DNA of 11,953 nucleotides, from NCBI GenBank assembly GCA_043756665.1, contig JAYUQR010000065.1:1-11953 (forward strand). Reading direction: 5' to 3'. The notes under the pieces were generated by a model. That model was not told the DNA's origin, made no database searches, and worked only from the letters and a program-made list of their open reading frames with translations. Within the stretch, counting starts at the first letter, position 1. The number at the start of each line of letters is the position of its first letter. Shown piece after piece: positions 1-6,171 of the stretch. A program made the translations under genes and the position numbers. The DNA is from STC-74 sp043756665. Its GTDB lineage: Bacteria > Patescibacteriota > Gracilibacteria > BD1-5 > UBA2023.

Positions 1-59
1 CAAAGGAGGTTTATCTGTCTACTTTGAAGACATGTGTATTATATACGAATCTTCTGAAA

Positions 60-95
60 ATCAAAACTTTTTTCTCACCATACAAAAACCCCTCC
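60..95. repeat. 36-nt direct repeat, copy 1 (terminator flank)
   Basis: This stretch matches 691-726 at 35 of 36 positions (T81 against C712). It covers the A-rich and T-rich tail beyond a terminator hairpin plus the first arm of that hairpin. The second arm and the loop differ between copies. Conservation of the sequence downstream of a terminator is not required for termination, so a duplication of the locus is the simplest explanation. A shorter similarity links 1-23 with 422-441, in the same order relative to each copy, which supports a duplicated cassette boundary. Confidence 0.85.
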
Positions 96-108
96 AAAAG
101 AGGAGGGG
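84..108 (-). terminator. rho-independent terminator (minus strand)
   Basis: CCCCTCC (89-95) pairs with GGAGGGG (102-108) around a six-base loop. Read on the minus strand the stem is followed by five T residues (plus-strand A84-A88). It would end a transcript coming from the right, but the only candidate to its right before the next terminator (393-421) is the hairpin-rich stretch 150-342, which has no convincing protein gene. Either that stretch is transcribed as an RNA, or this is a duplicated terminator with no gene left. Confidence 0.7.
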
Positions 109-149
109 GAATTGGTTTGAGTTTTAGGTGGGTCTTCATATACTATGCA

Positions 150-266
150 TGCTCCTTGTTCTTCCAGGAGGAGCAAGGAGTTTTACTCCTTAACCCCTTT
201 TCATTTATGAGGCTTTGCCTCTTAGTTCTGCATTCCGCTCAGAAATTGCGGGCAAGCCCTCATTTC
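150..266. other. cluster of small hairpins, possible structured RNA
   Basis: Several perfect or near-perfect stems stand side by side: CTCCTTG 152-158 with CAAGGAG 174-180; AAGGAGT 175-181 with ACTCCTT 185-191; GAGGC 209-213 with GCCTC 217-221; GGGC 250-253 with GCCC 256-259, the last enclosed by gaaat/atttc arms (242-246, 262-266). The first two stems share the segment 175-180 and so exclude one another. The minus-strand terminator at 84-108 would close a minus-strand RNA across this region. I do not recognise RNase P, tmRNA, SRP or 6S signatures. A 31-codon minus frame (300 to 205) also lies here, but it spans the hairpins and I do not call it a gene. The rest of 1-390 shows nothing I can name. 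Confidence 0.4.
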
Positions 267-392
267 CTCTCTCCATTTGAACTATGAAAAGATACCGCAT
301 AGAACTTCCATACTGGAAGCATCGTTCATTTGGTATAGTTTTCTATATTTCAAAGAGACGAGTCGTGAAGCCACCGCGCTAGATCGACAAAG

Positions 393-421
393 AAAAATCC
401 CCATTAACAGTGGGGATTTTT
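393..421. terminator. bidirectional rho-independent terminator
   Basis: AAAAATCCCC (393-402) pairs with GGGGATTTTT (412-421) around a short loop, giving a 10-bp stem with a T run at the end in both directions. On the minus strand it lies 76 nt beyond the stop codon of the 43-codon gene at 498-629 and is its likely terminator. The sequence right after it (422-441) resembles the first 23 nt of the window. Confidence 0.75.
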
Positions 422-497
422 CAAAGGAGTTTTATCCTACTTCCGCATAGAAGATAGAAAAATTATATCCTACTTCATTATAATTGCAAATTTTTTC

Positions 498-629
498 TTA
501 TTTTTCTTTCGTCTTCTTCAGTTTTCTCTTCGATTCTTCTGGATTCTTCTGGATGATAGTAATGTCGATCTGGAACTCTGTGACAAATACAGCAAGTAGA
601 CCAATCCAGATAAAATCAGGTATATTCAT
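498..629 (-). CDS. small single-pass membrane peptide, 43 aa, hypothetical
   Basis: I do not recognise this gene. The ATG at 629 opens a 43-residue frame ending in TAA. Residues 5-17 are hydrophobic (start MNIPDFIWIGLLAVF), residues 18-26 are amphipathic, and residues 27-43 are a strongly basic tail rich in Lys, Arg and Glu. The layout suggests a short membrane peptide with a cytoplasmic basic tail. A tandem GATTCTTCTG repeat (532-541, 542-551) encodes part of the tail. No Shine-Dalgarno sequence precedes the start. The gene sits between the terminator of the surface-protein gene (715-740) and its own likely terminator (393-421), so it looks like a separate transcription unit. Length alone makes this uncertain; the bracketing terminators and the ordered hydrophobic-then-basic composition are the support. 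Confidence 0.45.
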   Translation of the reverse strand: MNIPDFIWIGLLAVFVTEFQIDITIIQKNPEESKRKLKKTKEK

Positions 630-690
630 ATCTTATATGTTTACGATAAATAGACTTATCTGATATAAATTTTATCCCATTTCCCTAGAA

Positions 691-726
691 ATCAAAACTT
701 TTTTCTCACCACACAAAAACCCCTCC
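691..726. repeat. 36-nt direct repeat, copy 2 (terminator flank)
   Basis: This is the partner of 60-95 with one mismatch. It includes the first arm of the terminator hairpin that follows the surface-protein gene and about 30 nt beyond it. Confidence 0.85.
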
Positions 727-740
727 CATGAAGGGAGGGG
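715..740 (-). terminator. rho-independent terminator of the surface-protein gene
   Basis: CCCCTCCC (720-727) pairs with GGGAGGGG (733-740) around the loop atgaa. On the minus strand the 8-bp stem is followed by five T residues (plus-strand A715-A719). It lies 41 nt after the stop codon of the SLH gene at 782 and is well placed to end that transcript. Confidence 0.85.
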
Positions 741-781
741 GTAGATGTTTTCGGAGAATAGTTATCTCCAAAAAGAAGAGA

Positions 782-3736
782 CTACTTGGTAGCGGTAGCA
801 GAAGCATCAGTAACACCTACGTAACTTTCAGTAGGAGACGAAGCACCTACAGTATAGTTAAGAGTTTTCACTGTGACATTTGCATTATCACCAGCAACCC
901 ATAGAGGAGCATTATCAACATATACTTCGAAGTCACGGTACCCACCATTCTTTGAGAGAACATCACCATTGATAGTGAGACCTGCAAAGGTAAATGTATA
1001 TGTACCACCAGCTTGAGAAGTTGCCTGTCCTGCAGTAGTGTTAGCACCACCACAAGAGTTGTTAGAACCGATGTCACGGAGACACACAGTTCCAGAGAAG
1101 GCAAAGTTCCCCTGAGCTGTAGAACGAGCCTGGAATGAGAGAGTGACACCAGAGAGTACAATACCAGTATTGGAATCTGCATTCGTGAAGCGAACTGTAG
1201 AGATCTTAGCATTTTGTGTAAGAGGACTATTAGCAGTTACCTTAACGATTGGAGGAACAACACCGATAGTATATGTCTTTGGAGCGGCAGTACCACTTAC
1301 AACAAGTGCGGCACTACTGTTCACAGCATTACCAGTAATATTGACAGCGGAAAGAGTGAGAGCAAGAGTCTGACCGTAAAGAAGATCGAGTGACTTCACT
1401 GAAGAGAGTCGAACGAAGAAATTCTGAGTCGTATCCTGGTCCACTTCGAGTCCATTGATGCTATCAAAAGTAATCTGTTGACCAGAAAGACTGGTTGTAG
1501 CAGAAACTCTTGATCCATCAACAACTCGAACAAGCTCAATACTAGAAGCATCAGCAACATTGAGCATTGAAGCACCTGTAGCATTCATCACAATCTTTGT
1601 TACACGAACCTTATCACTACGAGCCTCAAGACCAAATCGTCCAATTTCTTGAGCGTTCTGAGAAGAGAGAGTAGAAGTAGAAGGAGCGGCAACAGTAGAA
1701 TTCTTGAGAAGAATTGTTGGAGTCTCGACAGTCGTCTTATCACCTGTAACACTTGATGTTACGAGAGAGACAGAATTGTTTGAAGAGTCACGAACATCAG
1801 TGAGCGCAACAGCGAATGTATACTGAGCAGCTGCACCAGGTTGGTTCTTGATAGAAGAAGCAACGATAGTGATCTCTGCAGGGTAAGATACATCTACAGG
1901 AATAGAGACGATCTTTGTAGCCATAGCAGTATTAGCAAGCATGTTTGCCTGATCAGCAGTATTGATATTTGCAACTTCAGAACCATTGACCTTGACCGAG
2001 AGTTGTTCATTCGCAAAAGCGTAGACACCACTATAGGCACCAGCCTGAACACCAGCGAGAGTAGGAGTGATAACGAGACCCTTCACAGTAAGTGCTACTG
2101 AAGAAGAGATCTTTCCTCGAAAGAGGATGACGTTACTTGCACCTGGAGCAACAGTCTGATTGGCACTTGATGTCTTTGTATAAGTCACATCAACATTGTT
2201 GAAAGTAACAGTATTCGCAAACGTAAGGAAACCAGAAGTCGTTGTAGAGTATCCTGTGGCAACCTCTATAGCAGAGATGTCAGCGGAAGTTTCGATCTTG
2301 AGTCCGACAGTCGCATTGTTGGAATTACCATCAACGAGAACATCAGCCTTGAGCTCGTACGACTGGAAGTTACCAGCAGCAAGAGTAGTATCGAGTCCCA
2401 TGACTGAGATCTTTTCAGAGTTGACAGTAGCAGTACCGACCTTGACACCATTCTTGTAGACCATGACGTTCGCAAATCGTTTTGTGAAGTCAGCAGAACC
2501 AGAACGAGTGAGAGTAAATCCAGTTACCTTTGTATCACGGTTTCCAGCCGTAAGATCTACCTTAGCGATAGTCTGCTGCGTCTTACCAGGATTGACTGAG
2601 TAATTGTAGTTCCCTGAGACGGTAATACTTGAAGTCATATACGACGTAGTATTGAGAAGTCCGAGAGTGATAGGAGCACCAGATACCATTGCATCAGCAT
2701 TAACTGATTCAAGAGCAAACTGATGTTGGCTATTTTCAGCACCACTGAGATTAACGAGGATATCTATAACAGTAGATGATCCGGCCTTAACCACGAGTGC
2801 AGGGTAGAAGTAGACATTTGCTTTCTGTGAAGTAGAGTTGTAATAGTCAGAAGAACTAGAAACAATAACACCCCCGATAGCTGCACGAACACCCTGAGCT
2901 GATACGATATCAGAAGAGTTACCGAGACCAGAACGAGCGACAGTGAGTGATCGAACTGTGACATCCTTATCACCAGCTGAAAGCTTGATTGAACCTACCT
3001 TGACAGCAGATGCATTCTTTGGAGTGTACTGAGCCATAGCTGTACCCTCAAGAGCGACAGTGAGTGAACCAGCAACAACGACACCAGTACCAGTTCCAGG
3101 AGTTGGAGTAGGAGTAGGAGTAGGAGTTGGAGTAGGATCAGTACCCATATCGAGCTGAGCGACACAAGCAGCGATCTTGAATGCTTCACCACGAGATGAT
3201 GTAGCATTAGGTCGGAAGTAGTTAGCATCAGATGCACAACCGATTTCATTCGCACGGTTTACGTATCCAGCAAGGTCACCAAGACCTCCGAGATCCATAT
3301 AACCAGCATCGACATCACTTGGAGTTTCACCGAGTGCTCCGAGGAGCATTTTTACCATCTCTGCACGTGTGACGTTCGCAGAAGGACGGTAAGTAGCAGA
3401 AGATGTAGAGACGACACCAGCTTCAGCGAGGGCCTCGACGTAACCACAGAGGTCACCGAGACGAGAACCGACGTCAGAGTAGACATCCCCAGTACACTCA
3501 GTAGCTGTATAGCCTCCGAGGTTAGCGACGACCTTAGCGAGTTCTGCACGAGTGACAGTATTACCGAGACGATATCCAGACTCAGTCGACTGAGCGGTGA
3601 TGACACCGTTATCAGCGAGAGCGTCTGCGTAAGGGGCGAACTCTGAGGCAGCAGATACGAGTGATGTACCCGTAGAAGCAGCGACGAGAGTTACCACACT
3701 TACCGTAGAAGCGAGCTTCGAAAAGAAGTTACTCAT
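782..3736 (-). CDS. S-layer-type surface protein with three SLH domains, 984 aa
   Basis: Secreted cell-surface protein. Residues 1-30 form a signal peptide (basic Lys7, hydrophobic core 9-27, likely cleavage after VSA or SAA). Three SLH domains follow at about 33-75, 85-135 and 145-192, with VTRAE at 61-65 and 122-126 and a degenerate SSRGE at 180-184. SLH domains anchor proteins to cell-wall polymers. A Pro-Thr linker (200-218) leads to a Ser/Thr/Val/Asn-rich array of roughly five beta-sandwich-like units (about 220-375, 385-515, 525-670, 672-815, 820-984). Six cysteines occur in near pairs: 81/97, 167/191, 885/895. I chose the ATG at 3736 because it puts the signal peptide at the N-terminus; an upstream ATG at 3823 would add 29 unsuited residues and run through leader hairpins. 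About 86 glycines are all encoded by GGN, none by UGA, unlike other genes here. Surface-layer role is inferred from architecture. Confidence 0.9.
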   Translation of the reverse strand: MSNFFSKLASTVSVVTLVAASTGTSLVSAASEFAPYADALADNGVITAQSTESGYRLGNTVTRAELAKVVANLGGYTATECTGDVYSDVGSRLGDLCGYVEALAEAGVVSTSSATYRPSANVTRAEMVKMLLGALGETPSDVDAGYMDLGGLGDLAGYVNRANEIGCASDANYFRPNATSSRGEAFKIAACVAQLDMGTDPTPTPTPTPTPTPGTGTGVVVAGSLTVALEGTAMAQYTPKNASAVKVGSIKLSAGDKDVTVRSLTVARSGLGNSSDIVSAQGVRAAIGGVIVSSSSDYYNSTSQKANVYFYPALVVKAGSSTVIDILVNLSGAENSQHQFALESVNADAMVSGAPITLGLLNTTSYMTSSITVSGNYNYSVNPGKTQQTIAKVDLTAGNRDTKVTGFTLTRSGSADFTKRFANVMVYKNGVKVGTATVNSEKISVMGLDTTLAAGNFQSYELKADVLVDGNSNNATVGLKIETSADISAIEVATGYSTTTSGFLTFANTVTFNNVDVTYTKTSSANQTVAPGASNVILFRGKISSSVALTVKGLVITPTLAGVQAGAYSGVYAFANEQLSVKVNGSEVANINTADQANMLANTAMATKIVSIPVDVSYPAEITIVASSIKNQPGAAAQYTFAVALTDVRDSSNNSVSLVTSSVTGDKTTVETPTILLKNSTVAAPSTSTLSSQNAQEIGRFGLEARSDKVRVTKIVMNATGASMLNVADASSIELVRVVDGSRVSATTSLSGQQITFDSINGLEVDQDTTQNFFVRLSSVKSLDLLYGQTLALTLSAVNITGNAVNSSAALVVSGTAAPKTYTIGVVPPIVKVTANSPLTQNAKISTVRFTNADSNTGIVLSGVTLSFQARSTAQGNFAFSGTVCLRDIGSNNSCGGANTTAGQATSQAGGTYTFTFAGLTINGDVLSKNGGYRDFEVYVDNAPLWVAGDNANVTVKTLNYTVGASSPTESYVGVTDASATATK
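3098..3136 (-). repeat. hexamer repeat encoding the Pro-Thr linker
   Basis: A tandem six-base repeat of the GGAGTA/GGAGTT type on the plus strand encodes alternating Pro and Thr at residues 201-213 of the surface protein. It joins the wall-binding SLH part to the beta-rich array. Such simple repeats are prone to length change, so linker length may vary between strains. Confidence 0.85.
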
Positions 3737-3765
3737 AAACAGTATATGGGTAAAAAAATAAAGGA

Positions 3766-3853
3766 ATGTGGAATGACCACATATAAAAGAGGGACCATTG
3801 TGATGATCATGGTCAGTGATCATCGGGGTGATCTCCGGGTCAGGGAGATCGCC
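3766..3853 (-). promoter_or_regulatory. three-hairpin 5' leader of the surface-protein gene
   Basis: In transcription order the leader holds: hairpin 1, 3853-3827, a 10-bp stem with one G-U pair; hairpin 2, 3824-3802, an 8-bp perfect palindromic stem; hairpin 3, 3782-3766, a 6-bp stem. Hairpins 1 and 2 are two bases apart, and their loops on the RNA strand are CTGACCC and CTGACCA. A competing stem, GACCAT (3793-3798) with ATGGTC (3809-3814), shares bases with hairpin 2 and cannot form together with it. The block ends 29 nt before the start codon. 5' stem-loops that stabilise abundant mRNAs are known for S-layer and outer-membrane protein genes elsewhere; that role here is an inference. Transcription through this block has not been shown. 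Confidence 0.5.
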
Positions 3854-3872
3854 AATCTGTTTTTGAAGCAGA

Positions 3873-3892
3873 GAGGTTAAAGCTTTAACCTC
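3873..3892. promoter_or_regulatory. 20-bp perfect palindrome, operator-like
   Basis: GAGGTTAAAG followed by CTTTAACCTC is a perfect inverted repeat without spacer. It lies upstream of the leader hairpins of the surface-protein gene, within the divergent region shared with rny. Its length and symmetry suit a dimeric DNA-binding protein, though an RNA cruciform or hairpin is possible. I find no convincing -35/-10 pair beside it. Confidence 0.4.
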
Positions 3893-3929
3893 AAGTTATT
3901 TGCATAACGAGAGGATTTGATCTCTGTTT

Positions 3930-3994
3930 TGTCATTCCTGCGAATGCAGGAATCTATTTCTGGAACTAGATTCCGTGACAAGCACGGAATGACA
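3930..3994. repeat. double-hairpin intergenic repeat, copy 1
   Basis: The element is bounded by TGTC (3930-3933) and GACA (3991-3994). Inside are two perfect 8-bp stems: ATTCCTGC/GCAGGAAT (3934-3941, 3946-3953) and ATTCCGTG/CACGGAAT (3970-3977, 3983-3990), joined by a 16-nt linker. The outer ends are inverted repeats of each other. Copy 2 (6011-6108) has the same plan, so this is a dispersed REP/BIME-like or miniature element. Confidence 0.7.
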
Positions 3995-3996
3995 GA

Positions 3997-4442
3997 AACC
4001 AAACCCTCCCCTTATACAGTGATCGAGAGGTGACCAAAGCATCGGGGACAAAAAATGATGTTAAAGAACATCTGACGGGAGATACCGCGAGAATTACGCG
4101 AGCATAATATGAAAATCGAGCATGAAAGTCAAATAAATGTGCTTGCTCTTCACGATATTTTCACATCGAAAGTCCATATCGCAAGCATAATGTGAATATG
4201 CAATATTTTTATTTTCCTATTCCCATTCGAGAAAAGTCGAGAAAACAAAAAAAACAGTTCCTTTTTCTCTAAAAATGTCTAATATAGTCATGTCATTCGG
4301 GAAAAATGCGAAAGAAATCAGCAGGAAAAGCAAATGAAAGGCAAAAAAACGAAAAAAGAATACTCTACACACTAAAAAATCACAATAACCTCAAGCAAGA
4401 AATATATTTCTATTTCTGATATCCCATAAGAGAGCAGGAGTA
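3997..4442. other. intergenic region without a supported gene
   Basis: This stretch between the divergent surface-protein gene and rny is A-rich and holds no recognisable protein or RNA. An imperfect inverted repeat spans about 4109-4187. A code-25 frame from ATG 4055 to TAA 4282 (75 codons, two UGA) exists but resembles no protein and has no distinctive composition, so I do not call it a gene. Confidence 0.5.
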
Positions 4443-4460
4443 TTGTCCGACTGACGCGCT

Positions 4461-4466
4461 TATACT
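4461..4466 (+). promoter_or_regulatory. possible -10 element for rny
   Basis: TATACT lies 17 nt before the rny start codon, so the transcript would have only about a 10-nt leader. No -35 of good match sits at normal spacing (a TTGTCC lies only 12 nt upstream), so the call is weak. Confidence 0.3.
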
Positions 4467-4483
4467 CTGACCCTCATAAATAT

Positions 4484-6004
4484 ATGTCTCCTATAATAAC
4501 CCTCGTACTAACTCTCATCATTGGCTCAGTCCTCGGTGGTGGTATCGCTTATTTTCTCGCACTGGCAAAAAATAAAACAATCGCAACAAAAATCATAGAA
4601 GACGCGGAAAAAACTGGAAAGAGTATCATCACTCGAGCCGAGGAAAGCAGGGATATCGCTCGAAATGAGATCGAGGAAGCCCGAAATGATCTCAAGGATC
4701 GTAAGCAAAATATCGTAGAGAGTGAGAATCGTCTCACCGAGAAAGAAACTCGACTCGATAAAAAGCTCGAGGAGATCGAGGTGAAACGTGTCGATATCAT
4801 GGACAAGGAACAAGTTCTCGAGATTCACCTCGAAAATGCCGACAAAAAAGCTCGAGAAGTCGAATCACGACTCCAAGAAATCGCAAAACTCTCACAGGAA
4901 GACGCGAAAAATCTCCTCCTCCAATATACTGAAGAACGATATGAGAAAGATATCCTTTCGCTGATCGAGAAGAAGAAAAAAGATCTCAAATCTCGAGAAG
5001 AGGAAGCAGCTCGTGAGATCATCATCAAGGCGATCCAGCAATATGCCGGTGAAGTCTGTGGAGAGACGACACAGACACTCGTCACGCTCGAGAGTGATGA
5101 TCTGAAGGGAAAACTTATCGGAAAAGAAGGACGCAATATCATCGCCTTTGAAAAAGCAACAGGTGTCTCACTGATCATCGACGATGCTCCTGATACCGTA
5201 TTCCTCTCGAGTTTCGACCTCTTTCGTCGATATATCGCGAAGAAATCTCTCGAGGAACTCATCGAAGATAAACGCATACAACCTGCACGCATCGAGGAGA
5301 TCGTGGAGAAGAACCAGGCAGAAGCCGATAAGCTCATATATGACCTCGGTCGCAAGACCGTCGATGAGATGGGAGTGATCGGTATTCCTGATGAGATATT
5401 TCCCCTCATCGGGAAGTTTCGATTCCGGACGAGTTATGGACAAAATATCCTCATGCACTCGAAAGAGGTTGCCTATATCGCTGAGGCGATCGCGAGACTC
5501 ATCGGTGCTGATCCTGTCCTCGCGCTGAAGGGATGACTCCTGCATGATCTCGGAAAAGCGATGGATCATGATATCGAAGGGACACACCCCGAGATCGGTG
5601 GCCGTATCGCTCGAAAATATGGGCTCGATGAGAAGACGATAAATATCATCGAAGGGCATCATGATGATGTCCCTCAGATCTGTATAGAGACAAAAATTGT
5701 TCAGATAGCTGATGCGATCTCTGCTGTTCGTCCAGGGGCACGTCGTATGAATGTCGAAGACTATGTGAAGCGGATTCAGGAAATGGAAAATATCGCTATG
5801 AGTTTTCCTGGTGTATCGAAGGCGTATGCCCTCTCTGCAGGTCGTGAAGTCAGGGTCTTCGTCGATGCCGATACAGTCTCTGATCTCGATGCTGAGAAAC
5901 GAGCTCAGGAGATTGCTGCCCAGATCGAAGCCAATTGTAACTATCCTGGAGAGATCAAGATCAATCTCTACCGTGAAAAACGAGTTGTACAGTATGCGAA
6001 ATAG
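4484..6004 (+). CDS. rny: ribonuclease Y (endoribonuclease)
   Basis: RNase Y is a membrane-anchored endoribonuclease that starts mRNA decay. The 506-residue product is close to the usual length (about 520). Order of parts: one N-terminal membrane segment (about 4-27); a long charged coiled coil (about 30-185); a KH domain with GKLIGKEGRN at 209-218; an HD domain with His325 (ILMHSKEVA) and His354-Asp355 (GLLHDLGKA); and a C-terminal tail ending VVQYAK. A UGA at 5534-5536 falls on residue 351, the glycine of the conserved GLLHD block; reading it as Gly joins the two halves in frame, whereas a standard code would split the gene in the catalytic domain. It is the only UGA among 29 glycines. The gene ends in TAG and is followed by a double-hairpin repeat. 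No Shine-Dalgarno sequence precedes the ATG. Confidence 0.96.
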
Positions 6005-6010
6005 AGCTCC

Positions 6011-6108
6011 TGTCATTCCTGCGACCCGTTCTCGGTAGCAGTGCAAACTGCGAAGGGCAAAAGGCAGGAATCCAGCATCAGAAAATAGATTCGCCGCGGC
6101 GAATGACA
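6011..6108. repeat. double-hairpin intergenic repeat, copy 2
   Basis: Bounded by TGTC (6011-6014) and GACA (6105-6108) like copy 1. The first stem ATTCCTGC/GCAGGAAT (6015-6022, 6064-6071) is identical to that of copy 1 but encloses a longer loop, which itself contains GCAGT/ACTGC around a GCAA tetraloop (6038-6051). The second stem is the perfect palindrome at 6089-6104. It begins 6 nt after the rny stop codon and may also affect the 3' end of that transcript. Confidence 0.7.
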
Positions 6109-6171
6109 GAACTGTAACCACTCACTTCGTTCATGGACATTTCTGTCACTTTTAATTTTTAACTCTTCTCC

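Noticed and set aside
24..287. 87-codon plus-strand frame with an AGGAGGT at 4-10
   Set aside because: It would start at TTG with a spacing of about 14 nt, runs through a terminator hairpin and the hairpin cluster, and its sequence has no protein-like pattern. Other genes here use no Shine-Dalgarno motif, so this match is probably accidental.
205..300. 31-codon minus-strand frame across the hairpin cluster
   Set aside because: Its codons are largely made of the hairpin arms, it has no start signal, and hairpin structure explains the sequence better than coding. I keep it as part of the structured region.
3098..3136. CRISPR or tandem-repeat locus
   Set aside because: The hexamer repeats are in frame and encode a Pro-Thr linker; there are no spacers.
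3736..3823. Upstream ATG at 3823 as start of the surface protein
   Set aside because: It would put 29 His/Phe-rich residues before a clear signal peptide and translate hairpins 2 and 3 of the leader. The ATG at 3736 gives a normal signal peptide.
4484..5536. RNase Y as a truncated gene or pseudogene with a separate downstream fragment at 5561
   Set aside because: The TGA at 5534 lies exactly on a conserved glycine, the frame continues without shift, and all neighbours need the same reading. It is one intact gene.
5168..6121. 317-codon minus-strand frame opposite rny
   Set aside because: It is the shadow of the rny coding strand: it has no recognisable domain and covers the conserved KH and HD domains of rny in antisense.
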